Assembly (NCBI GenBank): GCA_902789415.1
Contig: CADAOD010000015.1
Span: 1 to 64,000, forward strand
DNA length: 64,000 nucleotides
Source of the DNA: an uncultured Prevotellaceae bacterium
Lineage (GTDB): Bacteria > Bacteroidota > Bacteroidia > Bacteroidales > Bacteroidaceae
Direction of reading: 5' to 3'
Under the pieces are notes generated by a model. That model was not told the DNA's origin, made no database searches, and worked only from the letters and a program-made list of their open reading frames with translations. Of the stretch, positions 16,304 to 27,000 are shown in pieces. Position 1 is the first letter of the stretch. Every line of letters starts with the position of its first letter. Position numbers and translations under genes: made by a program.

Positions 16304-18814
16304 ATGACATTCGACAAGTTTACAATTAAAGCACAAGAGGCCATTCAGCAGGCAGTGAATACGGCCCAGATGAACGGTCAGCAGGTGATAGAACCTGTAC
16401 ACATACTGAAAGGTGTGATAGAGAAGGCGAAGGATGTAACCACCTTCATCTTCCAGAAGTTGGGTGTAAATGCCCAACAGATAGAGATGTTGGTTGATCA
16501 GGAGATACAGCATCTGCCCAAAGTACAGGGCGCTGGACAGCCTTACCTCTCAGGTGATAGTAATAATGTACTCGTGCGCGCGCAAGAGGTGGCCCAGAAG
16601 GGTGGCGACGAGTTTGTATCGGTAGAGCCTATCCTACTCGCCCTGCTCAAGGTTAACTCTACTGCCTCGCGCATCATGAAGGATGCAGGCTGTACCGAGA
16701 AGGAGATGCAGGCCGCTATCCAGGAGCTGCGCCAAGGCCAGAAGGTACAATCGCAGAGTGCCGACGATAACTACCAGAGCTTGGAGAAATACGCTAAGAA
16801 CCTGGTGGATTTGGCCCGCCAAGGCAAATTAGACCCAGTGATTGGTCGCGACGATGAGATCCGTCGTGTACTGCAGATACTGAGTCGACGCACCAAGAAC
16901 AACCCTATATTAATAGGTGAACCTGGTACGGGTAAGACCGCCATTGTTGAAGGACTGGCAGGACGTATCGTACGTGGCGATGTGCCCGAGAACCTGAAGG
17001 ACAAGCAACTCTACTCGCTGGATATGGGTGCGCTGGTAGCAGGTGCCAAATATAAGGGTGAGTTTGAAGAGCGCTTGAAGAGCGTAATCAATGAGGTGAC
17101 CAAGGCCGAGGGCCGCATCATCCTGTTTATCGATGAGATCCACACCTTGGTAGGTGCAGGTGGTGGCGAGGGCGCCATGGATGCCGCCAACATTCTGAAA
17201 CCAGCCCTGGCACGTGGCGAACTGCGTGCTATTGGTGCCACCACACTGAACGAGTATCAGAAATACTTTGAGAAGGACAAGGCCCTGGAGCGCCGATTCC
17301 AGACGGTGATGGTGGACGAGCCCGACGAGCTGAGTGCCATCAGTATTCTGCGTGGTCTGAAGGAGCGTTACGAAAACCACCACAAGGTGCGTATCCAGGA
17401 CGATGCTTGTATCGCCGCAGTACAACTCTCTGAGCGATACATCAGCGAGCGATTCCTGCCTGACAAGGCTATCGACCTGATGGACGAGGCCGCAGCAAAA
17501 CTGCGTATGGAGCGCGACTCGGTACCTGAGGAACTGGATGAGATTACCCGTCGTTTGGCTCAGCTCGAAATCGAGCGCGAGGCTATCAAACGCGAGGGCG
17601 ATACCCAGAAGATATCACAACTGGATAAGGACATCGCTGAACTGAAGGAGCAGGAAACCCAATTCCGTGCCAAGTGGGAAGGCGAGCGCCAGTTGATTAA
17701 CAAGATACAGCAGGACAAGCAGGAAATTGAGAACCTGAAGCTGGAGGCTGAGCGTGCCGAGCGCGAGGGCGACTATGGTAAGGTGGCCGAGATTCGCTAC
17801 TCGAAGCTGAAGGCCCTTGAGGATGACATAGAAGTGAATAGTGAAAAGTTAAAAGTGAATAGTGACAGTAATCGCCTCGTTCGCGAGGAGGTGACTGCCG
17901 ATGATATCGCCGAGGTGGTAAGTCGTTGGACAGGTATCCCTGTTACCAAGATGATGCAGAGCGAGCGCGAAAAGCTGTTGCACTTAGAGGATGAGTTGCA
18001 CAAGCGTGTGATTGGACAGGACGAGGCTATCGTAGCCGTATCTGATGCCGTTCGCCGGAGTCGTGCAGGCTTGCAGGATCCTAAACGTCCTATTGCCAGC
18101 TTCATCTTCTTAGGAACCACTGGTGTAGGTAAAACAGAGCTTGCAAAAACCCTGGCCGACTATCTGTTTAACGACGAGACCATGATGACGCGTATCGATA
18201 TGAGCGAGTATCAGGAGAAATACAGCGTGAGTCGACTGATTGGTGCGCCTCCAGGATACGTAGGTTACGACGAAGGTGGACAGTTGACTGAAGCCGTTCG
18301 CCGCAAGCCCTACTCGGTAGTGCTGTTTGATGAGATAGAGAAGGCCCATCCGGACGTGTTCAACATCCTGTTGCAGGTGCTGGATGATGGACGTTTGACG
18401 GATAACAAGGGCCGTACAGCCAACTTCAAGAACACCATCATCATCATGACTTCGAATGCCACCCGAGAGCAGCTCAGAGCCACCATGCGTCCTGAGTTCC
18501 TGAACCGTATTGATGAGATTATCACCTTTACGCCACTCACCAAGGATCAGATTGCCGATGTGGTTCGTTTGCAGATGAAGAAGGTTACTGATATGTTGGC
18601 ACCTCAGGGTATCACCTTGGAGTGCACACCACAGGCCATCGATTATCTGGCTGAGCAGGGCTACGATCCCGACTATGGTGCACGTCCTGTAAAGCGTGCC
18701 ATCCAACAGTTCGTGCTCAACGACCTCTCTAAGAAAATCCTGTCAGATGAGGTGGATCGCACCAAACCCATCATCATCGATGAATATGGCGAAGGACTGA
18801 TTTTTAGAAATTGA
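16304..18814 (+). CDS. clpB: ClpB disaggregase, with an apparent internal deletion in NBD2
   Basis: 836 residues; Bacteroidota ClpB is usually about 862. The N-domain (1-150), NBD1 with Walker A GEPGTGKT (about 205-212) and Walker B FIDEIH, the coiled-coil M-domain (about 400-530) and NBD2 with Walker [10 protein letters not shown] (about 604) and Walker B LFDEIEKA are all present. After the sensor-1 segment IIIMTSN (about residue 719) the sequence goes to [19 protein letters not shown], leaving out about 27 residues normally found before the arginine-finger motif RPEFLNRID. The frame is kept. Residues about 510-522 ([13 protein letters not shown]) in the M-domain come from a heptad repeat. 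It rescues aggregated proteins with DnaK; no CIRCE element was seen. Confidence 0.93.
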   Translation: MTFDKFTIKAQEAIQQAVNTAQMNGQQVIEPVHILKGVIEKAKDVTTFIFQKLGVNAQQIEMLVDQEIQHLPKVQGAGQPYLSGDSNNVLVRAQEVAQKGGDEFVSVEPILLALLKVNSTASRIMKDAGCTEKEMQAAIQELRQGQKVQSQSADDNYQSLEKYAKNLVDLARQGKLDPVIGRDDEIRRVLQILSRRTKNNPILIGEPGTGKTAIVEGLAGRIVRGDVPENLKDKQLYSLDMGALVAGAKYKGEFEERLKSVINEVTKAEGRIILFIDEIHTLVGAGGGEGAMDAANILKPALARGELRAIGATTLNEYQKYFEKDKALERRFQTVMVDEPDELSAISILRGLKERYENHHKVRIQDDACIAAVQLSERYISERFLPDKAIDLMDEAAAKLRMERDSVPEELDEITRRLAQLEIEREAIKREGDTQKISQLDKDIAELKEQETQFRAKWEGERQLINKIQQDKQEIENLKLEAERAEREGDYGKVAEIRYSKLKALEDDIEVNSEKLKVNSDSNRLVREEVTADDIAEVVSRWTGIPVTKMMQSEREKLLHLEDELHKRVIGQDEAIVAVSDAVRRSRAGLQDPKRPIASFIFLGTTGVGKTELAKTLADYLFNDETMMTRIDMSEYQEKYSVSRLIGAPPGYVGYDEGGQLTEAVRRKPYSVVLFDEIEKAHPDVFNILLQVLDDGRLTDNKGRTANFKNTIIIMTSNATREQLRATMRPEFLNRIDEIITFTPLTKDQIADVVRLQMKKVTDMLAPQGITLECTPQAIDYLAEQGYDPDYGARPVKRAIQQFVLNDLSKKILSDEVDRTKPIIIDEYGEGLIFRN
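17833..17870. repeat. heptad repeat inside clpB
   Basis: AGTGAAT, AGTGAAA, AGTTAAA, AGTGAAT, AGTGACA. It is read through in the clpB frame near the end of the M-domain coiled coil. Confidence 0.75.
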
Positions 18815-18855
18815 TAGTTGACAGTTGATAGTTGACAGTTGATAGTTGACAGTTA
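18810..18855. repeat. heptanucleotide repeat after clpB
   Basis: Six units alternating AGTTGAC and AGTTGAT, from AATTGAT at 18809-18815. The first unit supplies the clpB TGA stop at 18812-18814, and the array abuts the terminator. Confidence 0.9.
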
Positions 18856-18890
18856 AAAAGGGTTGCTCGAGTTATCGGGCAACCTTTTTT
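18855..18890. terminator. bidirectional terminator between clpB and the M6 protease gene
   Basis: A-run, stem GTTGC(T)CG / CG(G)GCAAC, T-run. The right arm also encodes the last codons (KKVAR and stop) of the M6 protease on the minus strand, so the terminator doubles as coding sequence. Confidence 0.8.
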
Positions 18891-20371
18891 CTGTTATGGA
18901 TATAAAAACCTTTCTGACGTGGTTCGCCTTGTAGCTGGCGCCCTTGCAGGTCGTACCAACGATTATCAGTATCCGTTACCTCGATAATCGGTTGGATGCC
19001 CGATGTACCTCCCATAAAATCAAACGAGATGGTGCCATCATCAGCCACACGGATGTTGCTAATAGCCTTCGACATCAGCAAGGCACCTTCAGCATTTTTA
19101 TTAAACACTGTAGATGCGGGTGTACTCTCATCATTCAGCACATCGTTGATTAACTGCGTTTCGGGATTGGTATAAGGATAAGGCGACGTACTCAGGTATC
19201 TGTTACGCAACCAGTCATCCATTGTGTATTTACCCTTATCCTCACCATTATTAGCAGGGTCCCATGTTTTGTAGTCCTTACTATCTGCATGGAACAAATC
19301 GTAACGGGGATGGCTATCAGAGACGTTCACTTCATTGCTGCCCCACTTATCTTTGTCGTAATTAACATGGAAAATAGCCAATCCCTCGCCAGGAGCGCCA
19401 TAATCCCACTTGGTCTGCTGACGATTCTCTAACAGATAGTACTCATTAGTATAACCTGAGTTACGAATCAGATAGGTCGCCCCTCCCTCACTCACAGGTT
19501 TCATGCCCGTGATAGTAGTAGGTTCGGTGAGTTCAGTAGGTGTAGCCCACCCCAAGAGCATTTTCTCTAAAGCCGAGAAGTTGGGTGGACACCAGCCTTT
19601 ATTGGTATAGTTGCCACCATCCATCAAATCCCATTCGTCGACCACCGAGAAAGTTGAACCTTGAGTAGGATAGATATCTGGCAGACCAAGACAATGAGCA
19701 AATTCGTGGCAAATGGTACCGATACCACAACGGGCACTGTTTTCCCACAACTCACAACTGATGGTATTCATCCGTATTATCTTATCACCAGGCGCCTTTG
19801 CCGCCACATATTGTGTATTAGGCCAGATATAACCTGTAACTTGATTTCCTGTAAAGCCAGCTGCAACGAAAACCACCTGTTCCACCTCGCCATTCCCATC
19901 CCAATCATAAACAGAGAAATCTTGAGTGGTCAAGGTACTCAATGTTTCCAAGGCTTGTTTCACAGCATTGTCGCCATAGTTATTGTCAGAACCTTTTGCA
20001 TTGATGCTCACTTTGACAGGGCCATAGATATCAAACTGAAGGTTAAACAATCCGCCTGACTGATCACGAAAATAATCAGCCACACAGCCTTGTCCTAAAC
20101 CTTCATTATATCCCTTTTCGTTAAATAATCGATTGTAATAGGTGGCAGGATCGTCCATCGAAAAATCCGTATCGGCAAAGCTAATCAGCACTACTGCCTG
20201 GCGATACACTTTTTGAGGATTCCAATCTTGAACGGGATAGCCAAGAAAACCACGGGTCTTGGCATTATCTGTGGGGATGTTTCGTAAACAAGGCTTTCGC
20301 TGTTGTGCGCTGGTGGCAATTGCCACCAGCAACACAAATGCGAACAGTGTTATTTTGCGCAAGGTGTCCAT
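18872..20371 (-). CDS. secreted M6-family metalloprotease
   Basis: 499 residues. Signal peptide [23 protein letters not shown], then a catalytic domain with the zinc motif HEFAH in [17 protein letters not shown] (about residues 225-240), as in immune-inhibitor-A-like M6 peptidases. The C-terminal 45 residues (WYDLQGRQL ... [13 protein letters not shown]) look like the sorting or anchoring tail common on exported Prevotella proteins, perhaps a type IX secretion signal. Its ATG lies inside the end of the fumarase gene (22-base overlap), so it appears to be translated as the last gene of the M16-fumarase-M6 unit. The substrate is unknown; host proteins or nutrient peptides are plausible. Confidence 0.88.
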   Translation of the reverse strand: MDTLRKITLFAFVLLVAIATSAQQRKPCLRNIPTDNAKTRGFLGYPVQDWNPQKVYRQAVVLISFADTDFSMDDPATYYNRLFNEKGYNEGLGQGCVADYFRDQSGGLFNLQFDIYGPVKVSINAKGSDNNYGDNAVKQALETLSTLTTQDFSVYDWDGNGEVEQVVFVAAGFTGNQVTGYIWPNTQYVAAKAPGDKIIRMNTISCELWENSARCGIGTICHEFAHCLGLPDIYPTQGSTFSVVDEWDLMDGGNYTNKGWCPPNFSALEKMLLGWATPTELTEPTTITGMKPVSEGGATYLIRNSGYTNEYYLLENRQQTKWDYGAPGEGLAIFHVNYDKDKWGSNEVNVSDSHPRYDLFHADSKDYKTWDPANNGEDKGKYTMDDWLRNRYLSTSPYPYTNPETQLINDVLNDESTPASTVFNKNAEGALLMSKAISNIRVADDGTISFDFMGGTSGIQPIIEVTDTDNRWYDLQGRQLQGEPRQKGFYIHNRKKVAR

Positions 20372-21999
20372 GGCTTCAGGGTCTTGAAGAAGTCATTACC
20401 CTTATCGTCAACCAGGATGAATGCGGGGAAGTCCTCAACCTCAATCTTCCATACAGCCTCCATACCCAGTTCTGGATATTCTACGCACTCAATACTCTTG
20501 ATAGAGCTCTTAGAAAGAACAGCGGCTACACCACCGATGGTTCCAAGGTAGAAACCACCATGCTTCTTACAAGCCTCGGTCACAACGTCTGAGCGGTTAC
20601 CCTTGGCAATCATCACGAGTGATGCACCGTTGGCCTGGAACTCATCAACGTATGGGTCCATACGGTTAGCAGTTGTTGGGCCCATCGAACCACAAGGATA
20701 GCCTTCTGGAGTCTTAGCTGGTCCAGCATACAGCACAGGATACTTCTTGAAGTAGTCGGGCATACCCTCACCGGCATCCAGACGAGCCTTGAGCTTAGCG
20801 TGAGCGATATCACGAGCCACAATGATGGTACCCTTCAGGTTCACACGGGTAGAAACCGGATACTTAGAAAGCTCCTTGCGTACGGCATCGATACCCTCGT
20901 TCAGGTCGATCTCGATACCCTTGCCACCCTCACCTGGCTTGCGCAGCTCCTCAGGAATCAGCTCTGTTGGGTTGCTATCCATCTTCTCCAACCAGATACC
21001 ATCGGCATTAATCTTAGCCTTGATGTTACGATCGGCAGAACAACTAACACCCATACCGATAGGACAGCTGGCACCATGACGAGGCAGACGGATCACGCGG
21101 ATATCGTGAGCCAGGTACTTACCACCGAACTGGGCACCCAGACCAATCTTTTGAGCCTCCTTAATCAGCTTCTGTTCCAGGTCGATATCACGGAAAGCAC
21201 GACCAGTCTCATCACCTGTTGTGGGCAGACCATCGTAGAACTTAATAGAAGCCAACTTAACAGTGAGCAGGTTCTTCTCGGCTGATGTACCACCGATTAC
21301 GAATGCGATGTGGTATGGAGGACAAGCAGCAGTACCCAGACTCTTCATCTTCTCTACCAGGAATGGGATGAGTGTACCCTCGTTCTGGATAGTAGCCTTG
21401 GTCATGGGATAGAAGTAGGTCTTGTTGGCCGAGCCACCACCCTTAGCTACCATCACAAACTTATACTCAGCACCCTCTGTTGCCTCGATATCAATCTGTG
21501 CAGGCAGGTTACAACGGGTGTTCACCTCGTCGTACATGTTCAGAGGAGCGTTCTGCGAGTAACGCAAGTTGTCCTGAGTAAAGGTATTGAACACACCAAG
21601 GCTCAGAGCCTCTTCGTCCTCGAAACCAGTCCAAATCTGCTGTCCCTTCTCACCATGGATGATAGCTGTACCAGTATCCTGACAGAAAGGCAGGATACCC
21701 TTGCAAGCCACCTCGGCATTGCGCAGGAACTGCAGGGCTACATACTTATCGTTCTCAGATGCCTCAGGATCGGTGAGGATCTTTGCTACCTGTTCGTTAT
21801 GCTCACGGCGAAGCATAAACTCCACATCGTGGAATGCCTGCTGGGCCAAGAGAGTGAGGGCTTCTTTGCTAACCTTCACGATCTGCTTACCTTCAAACTC
21901 GGCGGTGCTTACGCCTTCTTTTGTCAACAGACGATATTCCGTCTTGTCCTCGCCCACCTGGAACATGGGCGCGTACTTAAATTCAACTGTCTTAGCCAT
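20350..21999 (-). CDS. class I fumarate hydratase (iron-sulfur)
   Basis: 549 residues from ATG 21997-21999 (MAKTVEFKY); a GTG two codons upstream is possible. Class I fumarases interconvert fumarate and malate with an oxygen-sensitive 4Fe-4S cluster; three cysteines in conserved settings are seen: PFCQDTG (Cys106), GTAACPPYH and GVSCSADRN. Alpha-type (N-terminal) and beta-type (C-terminal) parts are fused. In an anaerobic member of the Bacteroidota it would work in the reductive branch to succinate. It sits between two exported peptidase genes: 31 bases after the M16 stop and overlapping the M6 start, an unexpected partnership. Confidence 0.95.
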   Translation of the reverse strand: MAKTVEFKYAPMFQVGEDKTEYRLLTKEGVSTAEFEGKQIVKVSKEALTLLAQQAFHDVEFMLRREHNEQVAKILTDPEASENDKYVALQFLRNAEVACKGILPFCQDTGTAIIHGEKGQQIWTGFEDEEALSLGVFNTFTQDNLRYSQNAPLNMYDEVNTRCNLPAQIDIEATEGAEYKFVMVAKGGGSANKTYFYPMTKATIQNEGTLIPFLVEKMKSLGTAACPPYHIAFVIGGTSAEKNLLTVKLASIKFYDGLPTTGDETGRAFRDIDLEQKLIKEAQKIGLGAQFGGKYLAHDIRVIRLPRHGASCPIGMGVSCSADRNIKAKINADGIWLEKMDSNPTELIPEELRKPGEGGKGIEIDLNEGIDAVRKELSKYPVSTRVNLKGTIIVARDIAHAKLKARLDAGEGMPDYFKKYPVLYAGPAKTPEGYPCGSMGPTTANRMDPYVDEFQANGASLVMIAKGNRSDVVTEACKKHGGFYLGTIGGVAAVLSKSSIKSIECVEYPELGMEAVWKIEVEDFPAFILVDDKGNDFFKTLKPWTPCAK

Positions 22000-22030
22000 A
22001 ATCACAAAATATAAATTTATCTCTTAATCT

Positions 22031-24934
22031 TTAGTATCCAAAAACTTCTTCGGTAGTCAGTCTCTTCACAGGACCGATCTTCTCGAGTGCCTTCATGTCG
22101 AGTTCCTTCTCATCGCCCAGAATAATGTAGCGATAGGTTTTATTGGCCATAGTCTTCTTCTCGAAGTTCACCATATCCTGCAGTGTCACCTTGTCCAGAT
22201 CCTGATAAATCTTCTGGTTCAGATCGTAGTCCAGACCCAGCTCCTTCATAGCGTTCCACTTATTGATAATACTCATCTTTGTGGTGCGCAGGCTGGCCAA
22301 CTGCTTGGTCAATCCCTCCTTAGCAATCTTAAATGCAGTCTCGCTGGCAGGCATCTCATTCAGAATCTTATGGAAGTGGTTGATACAATCCATCATCTTA
22401 TCGTTCTGAGTGATGATGTGGGTAAAATAGCTCTCCTTATCACTCTTCTTACCAGGACGTGCATAGTAGGCCGCAGCGTTATAAGCCAAACCACGCGCCT
22501 CACGCATCTCCTGGAATACGATACCGTTCATACCGCCACCAAAGTACTCGTTGAATACACTAACTACAGCAGCCTCATCGATATTCCAGTCGCGGTGCTC
22601 GTCGTGATACATACGCATGTAGATATTCTTAGCGTCGAATGGAGCAATCCATACCTCGTTGGTTGGTGTCTGCATGCGCTCGTACTCCTTGTTCTGTGGT
22701 ACAGGCATCAGTTTCTTAGGCATCTTATGAGTCTTGCTCACGATGTCAGAAACCTCCTTCACGCTCATTGGTCCATAATACTCCACGCTGTGCTCATAGC
22801 TGCTCAGATTCTTCAGCAGATCCACAAACACCTGTGGGTCGGTATTCTTAAGCTGCTCCTCAGTCATGATATCTCTGCTGTAGTTGCGCTTGCCAAACAC
22901 ACCATAGTTATACAGCCAGTTGAAGTATCCACGCTGGTTCTTCTTGGCATCACTACGACGCTTCAGTATCTGACCCACCATCTTGTCGTAAGCCTCTTTA
23001 TCAACCTTAGCGTTCTGCAGCAAATCCTCGCCCAGAGCCAGGGCAGCCTGCATGTTCTCGCTCAGACCCATCAGGCGCACGTTGATAGCATCGCTACCCT
23101 CGCCAATATATACGTCGCAACCAAGCTCATAGAACTTCTGCTTCAACTCAGCGGCGGTATATTTGTCGGTACCCAGATAGTCGATATAGTCTGTAGCAAT
23201 ATCGTAACGATTGTCAGCCTTGCGACCGAACTCAAAGCGCAGGTTCATTTGGAACAGACCGTTCTCGGTATTCTTGACATACAGCAGTGGCAATCCCTTC
23301 TTGGTCTTTGCCATTGTCATATCCTTCTTAAAGTCAACAAATCGTGGCTGGATAGGCTCTACCTTGGTATTCTGCACATCCTTCACAAACTGGCTCATCA
23401 TGTCGCGGTTGGTGGGGATAGCTGTGATGGCAGGCTTGTCTATCTTTTTCTGTGTTTCGTCCACGCCCTGCTTCTTGAATACAGTTACATAACCATCTGT
23501 AAAGAACTTGTTGGCAAAAGCCACCAGCTCCTGCTTGGTAATCTTCGAGATACGGTCGATGCTCTCTACCTCCTGTTTCCAATCAATCTCGTTGATAAAG
23601 GCGTCTACAAACATATCAGCACGGCCCTCGTTGCTCTCCATCAACTGATAGCGATTGCGCTTGTAGTTGTTGATGATGCTTGGCAACAGGCTCTCAGGGA
23701 AGTCGCCCTTCTTCAGCTTATCAATCTCAGCCAGCATCAGACTACGAACCTCCTCCAGGCTCTGGCCCTGCTTAGGCGAACCCAACAGCAGGAATCCACT
23801 ATGATCGCGCATCAACTCAGCACCCGCGCCAGCACTCTGCACCTTCATGGTCTGGTTCAAATCCAAATCAAACAATCCTGCACGACCATTGCTCAGCACA
23901 CTCGACAGCAGGTTCAAGGTATCTGCCTGCAAACTGTTGGCCTGCTCAGCACGCCAAGCCATCCATACACGCTCGGCCTCAGGGCCAACAACGGTTGTAT
24001 CCTTAGGCTGTGTAAGAGCTGGCAGTGGGGCAAAGGTAGGCTGTTTAACATCAGCACCTGGTTTCCAACTGCTAAAATACTTATCGATAATGGCAATGGT
24101 CTTATCAGGATCAAAATCACCAGCCATACAGATAGCCACGTTATTGGGGCGATACCACTTATTAAAGTAGTTCTTAATATTGGTGATCGAGGGGTTCTTC
24201 AGGTGCTCCTGAGTACCGATAGTAGTCTGTGTTCCATAAGGATGGTTAGGCCACAACATCTTGCACAGGGTAGCGAACAGCTTACGTGTATCACTGGTCA
24301 GTCCGATGTTATACTCCTCGTACACAGCCTCCAACTCGGTGTGGAAACCACGAATCACCATATTCTGGAAACGATCGGCCTGAATCTTGGCCCAGTTATC
24401 AATCTCGTTAGATGGGATATTCTCAGTATAACAAGTTACATCATTAGATGTATAGGCGTTGGTACCCTCAGCACCAATAGCAGCCATCAGCTTGTCGTAC
24501 TCGTTAGGAATAAAGTACTTAGCAGCCACCTGACTCACTGAGTCAATCTCGTGATAAGCCTTTTTACGAGCCTCTGGGTCGGTCAGCTTACGATAAGCCT
24601 CGTAGCGCTGCTCAATCTCAGCCAGTAATGGAGCCTCAGCCTCTGCATTGTTAGTACCAAACTGCTTAGTGCCCTTAAACATCAGGTGCTCCAGATAGTG
24701 AGCCAAGCCAGTTGTTTCTGCGGGATCATTCTTCGAACCTGTACGCACGGCTATGTAAGTCTGGATACGTGGCTTCTCAGGGTTCACACTCAGGTACACC
24801 TTCAATCCGTTATCCAATGTGTACATACGGGTTTGCATCATGTCACCAGGAACGGTAACATACTTAAAATCCTTAGCCTGAGCACTCATACCAAGTGCCA
24901 TGGCTACGATAGTCAGTAAAAATTTAGTTTTCAT
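22031..24934 (-). CDS. exported M16-family zinc peptidase (pitrilysin/insulinase type)
   Basis: 967 residues with signal peptide MKTKFLLTIVAMALGMSAQA. The inverted zinc motif HYLEH (His79, Glu82, His83) sits in the first of four M16 domains, with the downstream glutamate in ELEAVYEEYN. The second pair of domains (from about 500) has no zinc motif, as expected. Such periplasmic M16 proteins degrade medium-sized peptides. It is first in the unit with fumarase and the M6 protease and has a clear promoter about 35 bases upstream. Confidence 0.92.
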   Translation of the reverse strand: MKTKFLLTIVAMALGMSAQAKDFKYVTVPGDMMQTRMYTLDNGLKVYLSVNPEKPRIQTYIAVRTGSKNDPAETTGLAHYLEHLMFKGTKQFGTNNAEAEAPLLAEIEQRYEAYRKLTDPEARKKAYHEIDSVSQVAAKYFIPNEYDKLMAAIGAEGTNAYTSNDVTCYTENIPSNEIDNWAKIQADRFQNMVIRGFHTELEAVYEEYNIGLTSDTRKLFATLCKMLWPNHPYGTQTTIGTQEHLKNPSITNIKNYFNKWYRPNNVAICMAGDFDPDKTIAIIDKYFSSWKPGADVKQPTFAPLPALTQPKDTTVVGPEAERVWMAWRAEQANSLQADTLNLLSSVLSNGRAGLFDLDLNQTMKVQSAGAGAELMRDHSGFLLLGSPKQGQSLEEVRSLMLAEIDKLKKGDFPESLLPSIINNYKRNRYQLMESNEGRADMFVDAFINEIDWKQEVESIDRISKITKQELVAFANKFFTDGYVTVFKKQGVDETQKKIDKPAITAIPTNRDMMSQFVKDVQNTKVEPIQPRFVDFKKDMTMAKTKKGLPLLYVKNTENGLFQMNLRFEFGRKADNRYDIATDYIDYLGTDKYTAAELKQKFYELGCDVYIGEGSDAINVRLMGLSENMQAALALGEDLLQNAKVDKEAYDKMVGQILKRRSDAKKNQRGYFNWLYNYGVFGKRNYSRDIMTEEQLKNTDPQVFVDLLKNLSSYEHSVEYYGPMSVKEVSDIVSKTHKMPKKLMPVPQNKEYERMQTPTNEVWIAPFDAKNIYMRMYHDEHRDWNIDEAAVVSVFNEYFGGGMNGIVFQEMREARGLAYNAAAYYARPGKKSDKESYFTHIITQNDKMMDCINHFHKILNEMPASETAFKIAKEGLTKQLASLRTTKMSIINKWNAMKELGLDYDLNQKIYQDLDKVTLQDMVNFEKKTMANKTYRYIILGDEKELDMKALEKIGPVKRLTTEEVFGY

Positions 24935-24967
24935 TAATAATAAAATTGATAATAATTATTTCAGGCG

Positions 24968-24998
24968 CAAAGATAGTTACTTTTTGCGACATTTGCAA
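24968..24998 (-). promoter_or_regulatory. promoter of the M16-fumarase-M6 unit
   Basis: TATCTTTG (24968-24975) with TTG (24996-24998) 20 bases upstream. Confidence 0.75.
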
Positions 24999-25000
24999 AT

Positions 25001-25036
25001 AAAAAGGAGCATTTCTTAATAAAAATGCTCCTTTTT
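25001..25036 (-). terminator. terminator of the nagB-GH97 operon
   Basis: Arms AAAAAGGAGCATT (25001-25013) and AATGCTCCTTTTT (25024-25036) are perfectly complementary, with an A/T-rich loop and a T-run on both strands. It immediately precedes the M16 promoter. Confidence 0.85.
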
Positions 25037-25037
25037 G

Positions 25038-26981
25038 TTATTTAATAATCAAACCACCATTTGGCTGTATCACAACTTTCACCTTTCCTTTCTTATCTTT
25101 CTTCAATGCGGTCTGTACAGGTTGCATCTTCTTATCGTCGACCAGCAACTTAGTCATATCGCCATAAACTTTCAAATCAAGGGTCAGCGAAAGTGGCTCT
25201 TTCTGGGCATTCAAACCGGCAATATACCACTTGCCATTGGTAGCCTTGCGGGCCATCACTACATACTTGCCGGGATAGCCGTCAATAAAGCGCGTCTCCG
25301 CCCAAGTAGTGGGCAGTTCACGCAAAAAGTCCATCTCAAACTGTGGCAGTTCCTGCAGGTTGTTGGGCTGCATGGCTACGCACTGTACCGATGTCTGCAT
25401 GGTGATACCCGAGGCCAGCTCGAAGATATCGGTAGTCTTACGAGAGTGACGACTCTTATTATCTGTCGACATGAACTTGTTCATGATAATGCCGCCCCAG
25501 TCCATCGAGGCAGTAGCATTACGACAGAAGGGATGCAGGGTGAGATCAAAGCTCTCGCTGATGGTAGCGCCCTCGCCAAAGAACAGGTTCTCCGAAGCCA
25601 GTACAGCCTCCGAAGCCACAAAGTTAGGATACATACGCTCCCAGCCACGAGGCACTGTACAACCATGGAACACCACCTGCAAACCATGACGATTGGCATC
25701 GCTCAGGATGTCCTCGTACAGTTGCATGGTTTCCTGCTTGTCGCCACCAAAAAAGTCTACCTTGATACCCTTCACACCTATGCTCTCCAACCAGCTCATT
25801 TCCTTTTCGCGGGCAATGGCGGTGTTCATACAGTTACGTGGGGTTTGTGGAGCATCGTTCCAGAAACCGTTACTGTTATACCACATCAGCAGGTGTACAC
25901 CCTTACTCTGGGCATATTTCGAAAGTTCAGCAATACGCTCACGTCCTATATTCTGGTCCCACCAGTTGTCCACCAAGCAGTACTCAAAACCCATAGCCGA
26001 AGCCAAGTCGATAAAACGCACCTGATCGTCGTAATTGATTGAGTTATCCTGTCCAATCAGCCAACTCCAAGTATAACGTCCTGGTTTGTAATCAGTCGAA
26101 GCCTTAAAACGGGGCTCTACCACATCATAACTGATGGTAGTCTCCATGATAGGCTTCAAGGTATTACCCACCGTAATGGTGCGCCAAGGTGTTTCGCCAG
26201 GCAGGGGGATTGCAGCATGATCGATACCAAAGCCATTGTTCTCACCATTGTCTGGATATGCCACAGTATAACCGCTACCAGCCTGATAATCAGAAAGATG
26301 ACTACCGCAATAGCCACCAGTTACACCTGTTTCGCTAACCAGTGCCCAACCGTTTGGCAGATGGAACAGCGCTGGGAAAATGTAGCCATGACCATACCGC
26401 GAAGCCTTAGCCATGGGGGCATCGTTAGAGTAAGCCTCCTCGTACGAAGGTTTAGTCTGCTCCCAACCAGTTTCAGGACCAATCTGTGGCGAGATAAACG
26501 TGGTAGTACCATCTGGGAAGTTAAAGCCACTCACCTCTGAGAGGATACGTACACGCTTATATTCGCACCCCTTGATGGTCTGGCGAGTCATCATATAGCG
26601 GTAAGCGATATCATTATCGGATACCTGGAACAGCACTCTAAACTTAACACCATCCCTGTTACGCACTTTCAGCAATACTGCATTAGCGTTATAAGATGTA
26701 GAGGAAGCTTTGGTTCCTCGCATCTGATACTGGTTGTTGATGGTAGATGCTTGACTTTCGTAGATAGACAGATCCTTAGTCAGATCGCCCAAACTAGTTT
26801 TCAAACCTAAGGCCGAAGGCGCCAACATCTGCTTACCATCCAGGGTAGCTGTATAACTCAGGCGTCCGCCAGCATCACTCAAAGTCACCACCAAACTCCC
26901 GTTAGGTGATGAAACACGAACGTCATCAGCCCAACAAAGGGCTGATGACGCCAGCATTATAGATAAAAATAATTTCTTCAC
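25038..26981 (-). CDS. GH97 family glycoside hydrolase, probably retaining alpha-galactosidase type
   Basis: 647 residues if translation starts at the GTG 26979-26981, giving the natural signal peptide KKLFLSIMLASSALCWA; a TTG three codons upstream is the alternative. The N-terminal beta-sandwich (about 20-275) is followed by a TIM barrel with LVDNWWDQN, LMWYNSNGFWND and KVDFFGGDKQ, and a C-terminal beta domain. The aspartate in VDFFGGD sits where retaining GH97 enzymes carry their nucleophile, whereas inverting SusB-like members use glutamates, so alpha-galactosidase activity is the better guess. Calcium-ligand glutamates appear to be present (ASEAVLASEN). Exported to the periplasm. It follows nagB by 18 bases. 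Confidence 0.88.
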   Translation of the reverse strand: MKKLFLSIMLASSALCWADDVRVSSPNGSLVVTLSDAGGRLSYTATLDGKQMLAPSALGLKTSLGDLTKDLSIYESQASTINNQYQMRGTKASSTSYNANAVLLKVRNRDGVKFRVLFQVSDNDIAYRYMMTRQTIKGCEYKRVRILSEVSGFNFPDGTTTFISPQIGPETGWEQTKPSYEEAYSNDAPMAKASRYGHGYIFPALFHLPNGWALVSETGVTGGYCGSHLSDYQAGSGYTVAYPDNGENNGFGIDHAAIPLPGETPWRTITVGNTLKPIMETTISYDVVEPRFKASTDYKPGRYTWSWLIGQDNSINYDDQVRFIDLASAMGFEYCLVDNWWDQNIGRERIAELSKYAQSKGVHLLMWYNSNGFWNDAPQTPRNCMNTAIAREKEMSWLESIGVKGIKVDFFGGDKQETMQLYEDILSDANRHGLQVVFHGCTVPRGWERMYPNFVASEAVLASENLFFGEGATISESFDLTLHPFCRNATASMDWGGIIMNKFMSTDNKSRHSRKTTDIFELASGITMQTSVQCVAMQPNNLQELPQFEMDFLRELPTTWAETRFIDGYPGKYVVMARKATNGKWYIAGLNAQKEPLSLTLDLKVYGDMTKLLVDDKKMQPVQTALKKDKKGKVKVVIQPNGGLIIK

Positions 26982-26983
26982 AA

Positions 26984-27000
26984 TATTCAATGTTCAATTT
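26984..27000. repeat. short heptad repeat between nagB and GH97
   Basis: ATTCAAT and GTTCAAT units fill the junction, right upstream of the GH97 start. Confidence 0.5.

Noticed and set aside
18810..18855. Tandem repeats considered as a CRISPR array
   Set aside because: The period is 7 bp with no spacers and no cas genes nearby.
22370..24541. 723-codon open frame on the plus strand opposite the M16 peptidase gene
   Set aside because: It is the antisense shadow of a long, clearly recognisable gene. The product is leucine/histidine-rich with no family, and codon bias alone keeps the frame open.
25035..26042. 335-codon open frame opposite the GH97 gene
   Set aside because: Antisense shadow; it starts inside the GH97 terminator.
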